Program-made: the position numbers and the translations under genes
The notes under the pieces: model-generated
The model's input: the letters and a program-made list of their open reading frames with translations, nothing else
What the model was told of the DNA's origin: nothing
The model's database searches: none
Assembly (NCBI GenBank): GCA_016180645.1
Contig: JACPAV010000015.1
Coordinates: 56,124 to 120,123 of the forward strand
From: Nitrospirota bacterium
GTDB taxonomy: Bacteria > JACPQY01
Direction of reading: 5' to 3'
DNA: 64,000 nt
Shown: one piece after another, positions 36,203 through 44,078 of the stretch
Position numbering within the stretch: the stretch's first letter is position 1
Layout: the number at the start of each line of letters is the position of its first letter

Positions 36203-36616
36203 TCATCTCGCGCTGAAGGCCGCGAACGCGAGCCACAGAAGGGCCCACGGACCGATCTCTCGGCCGAGAAACAAAACACCCTTGAATACGGTCTTGGTCG
36301 ATCCTGTCATGCGATACCTCCTTTGCTCCATGAACCTGACGTTGAAATCATGCGCGATCCCGCCGGCCAACGGCCCGACCGACTCCATCGGGACCTCATC
36401 GTCGTCAGGCAATGTGGTTGGGCCTCCATGGGAGCGATCGTGGCAGGCCATGCAATAGGGACCGTCTGAATAGCGCGGTTCACCCGGAGAAATCTCCCTT
36501 CCGCATTTGAGGCATGCGCACACCCAAGACTTCTGCTTCCTGTTTTCGAGACTCGGTTCCACGCCTCCCCCCTTTCGGTTATGTCTTTCCGTGTTGCTTG
36601 GTTGTTGACTTTCCAT
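36203..36616 (-). CDS. Hypothetical zinc-ribbon protein with C-terminal hydrophobic helix
   Basis: 137 residues from the ATG of [12 protein letters not shown] zinc ribbon is formed by [20 protein letters not shown] and the following CMACH. Next comes a segment identical in style to a histidine-kinase H-box ([11 protein letters not shown]), but without any kinase domain. The end (about 103-137) has a hydrophobic helix [13 protein letters not shown]. An internal ATG at 36310 is preceded by a perfect Shine-Dalgarno (AAAGGAGGT), so a separate 35-residue membrane peptide may be made in the same frame. I do not recognise a family; it could be a chimera of fragments. Confidence 0.4.
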   Translation of the reverse strand: MESQQPSNTERHNRKGGGVEPSLENRKQKSWVCACLKCGREISPGEPRYSDGPYCMACHDRSHGGPTTLPDDDEVPMESVGPLAGGIAHDFNVRFMEQRRYRMTGSTKTVFKGVLFLGREIGPWALLWLAFAAFSAR

Positions 36617-36949
36617 TGCACTTGTCTTGGAGAGAGCAACGGCCATGCCAGCGGGCGAGGGATGACCGTCGGTCCACCGAGAACGAGGTCGTGGCACGAA
36701 GCGTGATTTGCGAATGGAATTGCACATCTTGTTTCCGTGTGCCGGGGGCGTGGCTTCGGTCGCCGGACTGCGCCATTCCTGAGCGTGGGCCGGAAGGCGT
36801 TGTTGGAGAAGTGTCCCGACTCGTACCCATGTTGTGCCGAACCCCGTTGAAGGGATGGAGGAAGACGCCGACCGCGCGCTTTCGATTCAATTATAGATAC
36901 ATACAGTCCAGGACAGGCTCCGTCCGGAAAAAAGACGGCGCCGTATGGA
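36617..36949. other. Region upstream of the kinase fusion without a clear gene
   Basis: Long frames exist on both strands, but none has a family motif or start signal. It contains an A/T-rich stretch at about 36,884-36,905 and, at its right edge, the kinase promoter. No repeats of the dispersed families were noticed here. Confidence 0.35.
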
Positions 36950-36977
36950 TTGAAAACGGCACCCGTTCCCGTAGAAT
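36950..36977 (+). promoter_or_regulatory. Promoter of the kinase/sigma-54 activator fusion
   Basis: TTGAAA (36,950-36,955), 16-bp spacer, TAGAAT (36,972-36,977), then 7 nt to ATG 36985, implying a leaderless transcript. Confidence 0.55.
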
Positions 36978-36984
36978 CGCGCGG

Positions 36985-39900
36985 ATGGGAGTCGTTGTGC
37001 TGGAGAGATTTGAAGTGCGCGAGATATTGGGGGAAGGACATTTCGGCAGGGTCCACCGCGCGTTCGACCGAGTGCTGAAGAAGGAGGTGGCCCTCAAGGA
37101 ATTTTTTCCGGACCCGTCGGATTCAGGCGGGGAGTCGTCCAAGCGCGAAATGGAGTTCCTAGCGCACCTGAGCCATCCGGCGCTCGTCCGAGTCCACGAT
37201 TTCCTGATCGACGAAAGTTCGGGGACCCACTATCTGACTCAGGATCTGGTCCGAGGAGAGAGGCTGTCGGACTTTCTACTTGCCGCTGATTGGGAAGCCC
37301 GGCTGAACGTTTTCATCCAACTCCTACACGGCCTTGAGTACCTGCATCAGCGAGGGGTGATCCATCTGGACATCAAGCCCTCCAACGTGCTGGTGTCGAT
37401 TCCGACGGCTCCGGGTCTTCCTGAGGCGCGGATCCTTGATTTCGGCGTCGCCGAGAGGATGGATCCTACCCGCCGGAGGGCGCTCATCACCGGAACGTTC
37501 CCCTACGTCGCGCCGGAGGTTGTGCGGGGCGATCCGGTGGACGGCCGCGCGGACCTTTACTCGTTGGCGCGGATCTACTTCGAATCGTTGCGGCCGCGGC
37601 CTTTGCCGGCCGGAGATGGAGCTTCGGACCCCGCCGGTCGGGACGGGGACGATCTGGAAGCGATGATCCGTGAAACGCTCCGCCGAAAGGCGCCCGAGTT
37701 GGAGGATTTTCCCGAGGAGATTCCGCTCTACTTTAGGGAGATTCTTGTGTCGCTTCTCCAGCCCAATCCGCGCGGACGGTTCTGGTCCGCCAACGAGGTG
37801 GTCCGGCGGATCAACATGCGGACGGGCCTGGCCTTCCCGCTTGAGCCGGGCCGCGTGCGGCTTCCCGACAAGACGAGCGCGATTCTCGCCGGCCGGACGG
37901 CGGAATTTGAGACTCTTTGCCGGTGGTTTGAACAACACCTCCAAGGGGCACGGGCGCTTTCATTTGCGGCCGTGTTCGGCAAACCGGAAACCGGCAAGAG
38001 CGCATTGCTGGACGAATTCCGTCGCTGGGCCGAGCTTCGGGAGATGGAGGTGATCAGTCTGCAACATCCCGATGACGGAGTGGGGGATCTTTTTCGACGA
38101 GCCGCAAAGGATTCCGACCTCGAATCGCTTCGGCCCTTCGCGCCGTTTCTCAAGAACGTCCTTCCCGGTCCCTTCGGAAATGCGCCGGACCCTCCCGTCA
38201 TCGAGGCGAGTCCCGATCTCCAGCAGGCGCGCGCCTTCGACAAGTGGACGGAGGCCCTGCGCGTTTTGCTCGATCGTCGGCCCGTCGCCATCCTCGTGGA
38301 CGATGCGCATCTGAAGCCCCCGCTTGCGGATCTTCTGCTCCGGCTCGTCCATCGATTACGCGCGCCGGGCGGGATCTCGGACGTTCCGGGCCCGGCAAAG
38401 ACTTTCATCAGCGTTCACCCCCACCCTGACCCTCCCCCGTCGAGGGGGAGGGAGAAAGAGGGTGAGGCGCGCTCCTTCTTGTCCCTTCCCCCCTTGCGGG
38501 GGAAGGTGAGGATGGGGGGTGCTGAACGATTACAGACTTTCATTCTGTTCACGGCTGCGGCGGAGGGATTCATTCCGCCCCAGGCCGCGCCGGATTGGAG
38601 CCTCGGCTTGGCGGCCTGGACCAAGGGTCAGGCAACGGGTGTTCTTTTGCGGTTGCTTGGTGTTGACACCGTGCCGGAGTATTTGTTGGAGCGGCTCGTG
38701 GGCGCGACCGAAGGGGTTCCCGGTCTGTTCGTCGAGTGTGTGCGAAGAATGGCAAGCGACGTCCTCCAGCCCGGCGAAAACATGGAGGCCCAACTGGACG
38801 CGCTTGACCCGAGCAGGGTCGACGGCATTCTCGATGCGGGCGCATGGTACGGCGGAGAGATCAAGGCCCTGCCCGGTTCGGAACAGGACGTGCTGGCTTG
38901 GCTCGCCGTTGCCGCGGCGGAACTCCGTTCGGAGGATCTTGAACGCCTTGAGCCCTCCGTGGCCGGGAGTTCGGTTGCGTTGCTGCGTCGGCTGGAGAGT
39001 CTGGGTTGGGTACGATCGGGTCTGCATGGGTATCAGCTTGCCGGGGACCTCCGTCGGGCCGCGGTCGACCGAGCGCTTGAACCGGGCCGGCGCCAGGAAA
39101 TGCATTTCCAGATTGCGCGGCGCTGGCGGGAACTGTCCCTGCATCATGCGCGAACGGGGCTTGGTCATGACGGGGCGGCTCTCGCGCAGGCGGGCCATTG
39201 CTTCCGGGCCGGGCGGGCGGAGACGGCGTTTGAGATCGCCGCTCCCGAACTTGCGTTGAGGCTGCGCCTGCACCAGCCGGAACCGGTCCTCCGGTTCTTG
39301 GAGGAGCATCGAGAAGCCGCCGGTCGCCTGCCCCCCGATCCTGGCCGGATGTATCGCAAGCTCCTTGCCGAGGCTTCCTTCCTCACCTCCAATTTCGCGG
39401 CCGCGGCCGCGACCTACCGGGACTTCGCAAGCCAGGGCCTTACGCCCGAAGAACGCGCGGAGTGCACGGCCGGGCTCGCCCGTTCGCTCCGCTTCGGGGG
39501 AAAGCTTGCGGAGGCCGCGGAGGTGATCGAAAGGTCCGGATCGGAGATCCGAGGCGATTCACCCTGGCGGCCGGAGCTGGACGCCCTGTATGCCGACATT
39601 CTCCTCGAACAGGCTCGATACCCGGAGGCGGCGGCCGTCTGTCGGCCCTACCTCGACGGAGGCAGACCCTGCGGGCCGGACGAAATTCTCGCGTTCCGGC
39701 ACGTGCTGGCCAAGACGCATTTCTACCGACGCGAAACGGAGCAGGCGATCGCCCTCTTCAAGCAAAACAGCCAGGAGAGTCGGAGGTCCGGCAGGCTCGC
39801 TCGACATGCACTCTCTCTCAATTCACTTGGGGCCGCGTACCTTCTGGCCGGGGCGACCGACGCCGCCGTCGAATCGCTTCATGCGTGCTCGGTCCTAAGC

Positions 39901-42354
39901 CAGGAGATCGGCGATCTTCGCGGCATGGCTCTGGCGCATGTCAACCTCGGCGTCTCGTACCAGAAGACGGGCCGTTCCGAGCTGTCCGCCGAACACTATG
40001 AAAAGGCGCTCGCCATCTCCCGCGGGATCGGGGCCCGAACGGAGGTCGCGCGCATCTTGTACAACCTGGGCATGCTCCGTTGCGCGGTGGGCGATCTGGA
40101 AGGCGGCGAAGACGCCCTGGCTGAGGCCGCGTCCCTCTGCTCTGAATTGGGCATGTCCCATCTGGAGGCGAAGGTTTGTTTCGAACGGGCGGGTGGCCTC
40201 TTGCGACGCGGAGATCGAGCCCGCGCGCGGGCGGAGTGCGAGAAAGGCGAGGCGCTCTATGAAAAGCTCCGAATGCCGACGGAGCTGCTGGAGATGCGGC
40301 TCAAGCGGGCGCAGGTTGAACTGGAGGACGGCCGAGGGGACGAAGCCACGAAGATCATTGAAACCGCGGGAGAGGAGGCGAGTAAGTCACCCACGCCGTG
40401 GCTGCAAGCCCGCATCCTCTACCTGAAGGCCAGGCTCGCCGGCCGGCGCATCGACGTGGCGCGCGATTTGCTGGAACGTTCGATGGTGAAATTGGAGTCT
40501 TCGGATCGAAAGGATGAGGATCTGAAGCGTCTTGTCATGGAGGAGTTGGGCAGGCTGTCTTCCCCCGGCGGCGCGAGCCGAGAGCCGCCGGAAGCGGGAG
40601 GAGCCGCGCCCGAGCCGACCGGGGAGCGAAGAGCGGGAGGACCGGAGTCGGAGGAGCATGGGGAAACAACGCGCATTCCTCTCCAACGGAGAAGGGCGGA
40701 CACCCTGGGTCTGACGCTCTTGGAAATCGCGCGCAAGATCAGCTCCCCGTTGAATGCGGAGGGCGTGCTGGTGGAAATCGTGGATTCACTTCTCGCCTTC
40801 ACGGAGGCCGATCGCGGGTTCCTGTTGCTGATGGAGAAAGGACATCTGGACGTGCGGGTGGCCCGATCGAGGGACAGGAAGGACATCCTGGACCCGGCCG
40901 AGAAGTTCAGCCTGACGGTAGCCGAGGAGGCCTTGAAGGAGCGGCAACCGGTCGTCTCCATGGACGCCGCGAGCGATCCTCGGTTCAAGGACTCCGCCAG
41001 CATCTACCAGCTTCAACTGAGGTCCGTCGTCGGCATCCCATTCTTCGTGGGCCGGGAGCCTTTGGGGGCGCTGTACCTCGACACCCAGGAGGGGGAGGGA
41101 CGGTTCGGCGAGGCCGATTTTCCGCTGCTCTCTTCCCTCGGCGAACTGGCCGCCGTGGCCATCCACAAGGCCGATCTCACGGCTCAGCATATTCGTGACC
41201 AGCGTGAGCTTAGGAAGACCGTCCGGGAACTGCGGGAAGCCAAGAACAGGGTGGACGACCTGGCCCGGAGTCTCGAAGATTCCAACCGCAAACTCGAGGA
41301 CAAGGTTGCGACGCAGGAGGGTGAATTGGAGGAAGCCCGGGTTCGCCTGACGGCCTTGATCCACCAGGAGCAACCCAAGTATGGGTACGACCGAATCATC
41401 GGTTCAAGTCGGGCCCTCCGGGACGTTCTCCTCATGGTGGACCGCGCCGTTGAGAGCCGCGTACCCGTCTTGATCGAGGGCGAAAGTGGAACCGGCAAGG
41501 AGCTGGTCGCGCGCGCCATTCATTTCAATTCTTCCAGGAAGGAGAAGCCCTTTGTCCCCATCAACTGCGGGGCGGTGCCGTATGACTTGTTCGAATCCGA
41601 GTTGTTTGGACACGTAAAGGGCGCCTTCACGGGGGCGGATCGCGACAAGCCGGGCCTGATCGAAGTGGCGGCCGGAGGAACCCTGTTCCTAGATGAGATC
41701 GGGGAGATGCCCCTGGGGCTCCAGGTGAAGATGCTCAGAGTTCTCCAAGAAAGCGCGGTGCGGCGCATCGGAGGCGTGGCGGAGGTTCCGGTCGACGTGC
41801 GCATCGTGGCTGCGTCGAACAGGGACCTGAAGACGCTCGTCTCCGAAAAGAAAGTCCGCGAAGACTTCTATTATCGCCTGAGCGTGTACCGTATCACGGT
41901 CCCGCCGCTTGGCCGGCGGAAGGAGGATATTCCACCCTTGGCGGAGCACTTCTTGAAACGAATTGCCGAGGAAGAGGGCAGGCCGGTGAAAAGCATCTCC
42001 CAACAGGCCTTGTCTCTTCTGGCGGGTTTCCATTGGCCCGGCAATGTGCGGGAGTTGGAGAACGCCGTGAGGAATGCCGCCGTGGCTTGCCGCTCGAACC
42101 GGATCGACGTTCAGGATTTGCGGCACAAGCCCGAGCTGTTCGGGGAGTCCGCCTTGATTTCAGCCTCCGGAAATCGAAGGCTCCGGGATCTTCTCCGAGA
42201 AGTTCAGAAGAAAGCGATTGTGGAGGCTTTGCGAAGAAGGGACGGCAACATCACCCTGGCGGCTCAAGACCTCGGTGTGGGCCGATCTCTCCTTTCCCTT
42301 TGGGTGAAGAAGTTTCGACTCAAGTCAAAGGCCGCCGCGGAAAGGACGGGTTAG
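36985..42354 (+). CDS. Ser/Thr kinase - ATPase - TPR - GAF - sigma-54 activator fusion protein
   Basis: 1789 residues. Residues 1-282 are a Hanks-type kinase (GEGHFGRVHRAF, Lys in VALKEF, DFGVAERM), but the catalytic HRD reads HLD (VIHLDIKPSN). At about 300-700 is an AAA/NACHT-like ATPase with P-loop GKPETGKSALL; its Walker B region is split by about 45 residues encoded by palindromic repeats. TPR-like helices span about 770-1170, a GAF domain about 1250-1395 and a coiled coil about 1405-1460. An NtrC-type domain follows at about 1465-1705 (GESGTGKELVARAIH, GAFTGA loop, FLDEIGEMP), ending in a Fis-type helix-turn-helix (NITLAAQDLGVGRSLLSLW). It should activate sigma-54 promoters in response to signals sensed by GAF/TPR and phosphorylation. 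The longer frame upstream is rejected. Confidence 0.88.
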   Translation: MGVVVLERFEVREILGEGHFGRVHRAFDRVLKKEVALKEFFPDPSDSGGESSKREMEFLAHLSHPALVRVHDFLIDESSGTHYLTQDLVRGERLSDFLLAADWEARLNVFIQLLHGLEYLHQRGVIHLDIKPSNVLVSIPTAPGLPEARILDFGVAERMDPTRRRALITGTFPYVAPEVVRGDPVDGRADLYSLARIYFESLRPRPLPAGDGASDPAGRDGDDLEAMIRETLRRKAPELEDFPEEIPLYFREILVSLLQPNPRGRFWSANEVVRRINMRTGLAFPLEPGRVRLPDKTSAILAGRTAEFETLCRWFEQHLQGARALSFAAVFGKPETGKSALLDEFRRWAELREMEVISLQHPDDGVGDLFRRAAKDSDLESLRPFAPFLKNVLPGPFGNAPDPPVIEASPDLQQARAFDKWTEALRVLLDRRPVAILVDDAHLKPPLADLLLRLVHRLRAPGGISDVPGPAKTFISVHPHPDPPPSRGREKEGEARSFLSLPPLRGKVRMGGAERLQTFILFTAAAEGFIPPQAAPDWSLGLAAWTKGQATGVLLRLLGVDTVPEYLLERLVGATEGVPGLFVECVRRMASDVLQPGENMEAQLDALDPSRVDGILDAGAWYGGEIKALPGSEQDVLAWLAVAAAELRSEDLERLEPSVAGSSVALLRRLESLGWVRSGLHGYQLAGDLRRAAVDRALEPGRRQEMHFQIARRWRELSLHHARTGLGHDGAALAQAGHCFRAGRAETAFEIAAPELALRLRLHQPEPVLRFLEEHREAAGRLPPDPGRMYRKLLAEASFLTSNFAAAAATYRDFASQGLTPEERAECTAGLARSLRFGGKLAEAAEVIERSGSEIRGDSPWRPELDALYADILLEQARYPEAAAVCRPYLDGGRPCGPDEILAFRHVLAKTHFYRRETEQAIALFKQNSQESRRSGRLARHALSLNSLGAAYLLAGATDAAVESLHACSVLSQEIGDLRGMALAHVNLGVSYQKTGRSELSAEHYEKALAISRGIGARTEVARILYNLGMLRCAVGDLEGGEDALAEAASLCSELGMSHLEAKVCFERAGGLLRRGDRARARAECEKGEALYEKLRMPTELLEMRLKRAQVELEDGRGDEATKIIETAGEEASKSPTPWLQARILYLKARLAGRRIDVARDLLERSMVKLESSDRKDEDLKRLVMEELGRLSSPGGASREPPEAGGAAPEPTGERRAGGPESEEHGETTRIPLQRRRADTLGLTLLEIARKISSPLNAEGVLVEIVDSLLAFTEADRGFLLLMEKGHLDVRVARSRDRKDILDPAEKFSLTVAEEALKERQPVVSMDAASDPRFKDSASIYQLQLRSVVGIPFFVGREPLGALYLDTQEGEGRFGEADFPLLSSLGELAAVAIHKADLTAQHIRDQRELRKTVRELREAKNRVDDLARSLEDSNRKLEDKVATQEGELEEARVRLTALIHQEQPKYGYDRIIGSSRALRDVLLMVDRAVESRVPVLIEGESGTGKELVARAIHFNSSRKEKPFVPINCGAVPYDLFESELFGHVKGAFTGADRDKPGLIEVAAGGTLFLDEIGEMPLGLQVKMLRVLQESAVRRIGGVAEVPVDVRIVAASNRDLKTLVSEKKVREDFYYRLSVYRITVPPLGRRKEDIPPLAEHFLKRIAEEEGRPVKSISQQALSLLAGFHWPGNVRELENAVRNAAVACRSNRIDVQDLRHKPELFGESALISASGNRRLRDLLREVQKKAIVEALRRRDGNITLAAQDLGVGRSLLSLWVKKFRLKSKAAAERTG
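38413..38520. repeat. Tandem REP-like palindromes inside the kinase fusion gene
   Basis: Two palindromes (CCTCCCCCGTCGAGGGGGAGG, here split by the unit CTCCCCCGTCGAGGGGGAG, and CCCCCCTTGCGGGGG-type) within about 110 bp. They are read as HPHPDPPPSRGREKEG and LSLPPLRGKVRMGG. They interrupt the beta-strand leading to FILFTAAAEGF of the ATPase domain without breaking the frame. Confidence 0.75.
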
Positions 42355-42389
42355 ATTAAATGAACGAGCCAGCAACCGGCGTGATTGTT

Positions 42390-43757
42390 TGGTATACGCG
42401 GGTTACGCCTCCGATGAAGGGGGCGCCTATCCGCAAAACAACACGGAGGTACTGGCTCATGACGGAAGATAACAGAATTTTGGTGGGATTGGATGTGCAT
42501 AAGGATTCGATCGCGGTGGCGGTGTTGCCGCCGGGATCGGACCGTGTGACCGAGGCGCCGTCGATCTCGAATGACCCGGGCAGCCTTCGGAGGCTGGCCG
42601 ACCGGTTGTCGAAGGGAGGAGCCTTGGCGTTTGTGTACGAGGCGGGACCCTGCGGCTACGAGGTCCACCGGCAGATCACTGGGATGGGACATGCCTGCGA
42701 GGTGATCGCTCCGGCGCTGACCCCGGTGCGTCCGGGCGACCGGGTCAAGACGGATCGGCGGGATGCCGAGAAGTTGGCGCGATTCTACCGGGCGGGAGAG
42801 CTCACGCCCATTCGGGTCCCGACGCGAGAAGAGGAAGCGGCGCGAGACTTGGTGCGGATTCGGGAGGATGCCCTCTCCGATCGGCTTCGGGCGCGTCACC
42901 GGCTCGGAAAGTTTCTGCTTCGGCAGGGGCGTATCTACCGGGAGACGAAGGCGTGGGGGGTGGCCCATCGAGCATGGCTCAAGAAAGAGCGGTTTGAGTT
43001 CGATCCCTTGCAGCGGACCTTCGAGGGCTATATCCGCGCCCTGGAGGAAACCGAGGCCCGTCTCGCCGTGCTCAGTCAGCAGGTGTTGGACTTGGCCGAG
43101 CGTGAACCCTACCGCGAGACGGTGAAGGCCTTGCGGTGTCTCAAGGGCATCGACACGCTGGGCGCGATCACGCTCAGCGTTGAGGCGCAGGAGTTCAGGC
43201 GATTTGGGAAGGCGCGGGCGTTCATGAGTTACACGGGCGCGGTCAGTTCGGAGTACAGCTCGGGCGAGAAGACCCGCCGGGGGAGCATCACCAAGGCGGG
43301 CAACGCCCATCTCCGGAGAATCCTGGTCGAGGCGGCTTGGAGTTACCGGCGTCCAAACTTGGAAGGTCGATCCTTGTCCGAGCGCCGGAAAGGCTGCCCG
43401 CCCGAGGTCGTGCGGATCGCCAAGAAGGCCCAGGATCGGCTGACTCGGAAATTCGCCCGGATGGTCGGCCGGAGCAAGCCTTCCCAGGTGGCCGCGGTCG
43501 CGGTGGCGCGCGAACTCTCCGGCTTTGTCTGGTCGATCGCCCGGCACGTTCCGGAGGGGAAGACGGCCTGATGCACGGCCTATCCTTGGGAGAGTCCCGG
43601 CCCCGGAGGCCAGGCAGCGGAAAGGAGAACCCTCGGCGACACTATGTGCAGTGGATGAGAGATCATTCATGACGCACGACTCTAGATCGAGGCAGCTCCC
43701 GACGAATCACCATCATGCGCCTCTGTCCCGCCTCGGCGGGATAACACGCGAATATCA
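42390..43757 (+). mobile_element. IS110 family element, IS1111-like, with imperfect inverted repeats
   Basis: Inverted repeats of about 25 bp, 19 matching, at 42,390-42,414 (begins TGGTATACGCGGGTTA) and 43,733-43,757 (complement begins TGATATTCGCGTGTTA) bracket the transposase. Total about 1.37 kb. The non-coding right part (43,572-43,732) is longer than the left, as in the IS1111 group, where it encodes the target-guiding seekRNA. The left end lies 36 nt after the stop of the kinase fusion gene. Exact ends and target site cannot be fixed without an empty-site comparison. Confidence 0.7.
42459..43571 (+). CDS. IS110 family transposase (DEDD)
   Basis: 370 residues from ATG 42459, which has GGAGGT 8 nt upstream (the frame is open for 33 codons more). 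The RuvC-like DEDD domain has GLDVHKDSIAVAV with the first Asp, YEAGPCGYEV with Glu, and VKTDRRDAEKLARFYRAGEL with two Asp. The C-terminal Transposase_20 domain has LRCLKGIDTLGAITLSVE and RRGSITKAGNAHLRRILVEA with the catalytic serine region. It appears intact, so the element may be active. Confidence 0.92.
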   Translation: MTEDNRILVGLDVHKDSIAVAVLPPGSDRVTEAPSISNDPGSLRRLADRLSKGGALAFVYEAGPCGYEVHRQITGMGHACEVIAPALTPVRPGDRVKTDRRDAEKLARFYRAGELTPIRVPTREEEAARDLVRIREDALSDRLRARHRLGKFLLRQGRIYRETKAWGVAHRAWLKKERFEFDPLQRTFEGYIRALEETEARLAVLSQQVLDLAEREPYRETVKALRCLKGIDTLGAITLSVEAQEFRRFGKARAFMSYTGAVSSEYSSGEKTRRGSITKAGNAHLRRILVEAAWSYRRPNLEGRSLSERRKGCPPEVVRIAKKAQDRLTRKFARMVGRSKPSQVAAVAVARELSGFVWSIARHVPEGKTA

Positions 43758-44078
43758 GTTTGATTCACCGTCGCAAACCAAGAAGAAAAGAAAAAACACG
43801 CTCAGCGTTGACCGGCTCGTTCAAATCAGTACCGCGTTGAGTAAGTCCTGCAAGATTCCCTGTACGGGCTTCCAGCGTCAACACGGTACATACGCCCCGC
43901 CGCCATTCGGAAATTCAAACGGAGAGCGGGGCTACCGCACCGCGACCAAGCCCGAAGTATTTGCGGAACTTGTTCAACGCGGTACTAGAGGCAGGTCAGA
44001 AATGGGGGCCATGGATTCATGTAATCATCGGGTCATGTGGACATGATTCGATGACCACATGGTTCCATGATTACATTC
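43758..44078. other. Region between the IS and the NtrC gene, with a repeat tract
   Basis: No gene is supported. Positions 43,997-44,070 are a degenerate GGTCATG tract nearly identical to that at 29,731-29,800. The stretch 43,775-43,800 is A-rich. Short fragments of coding-like sequence appear on the plus strand but have no recognised family. Confidence 0.5.

Noticed and set aside
36514-36984. 157-codon N-terminal extension of the kinase fusion
   Set aside because: No homology, crosses the promoter-like elements, and ATG 36985 starts directly before the kinase domain with a -10 box at 7 nt.
42351-43670. Long minus-strand frame across the transposase
   Set aside because: Shadow of the IS110 transposase, whose catalytic motifs are on the plus strand.
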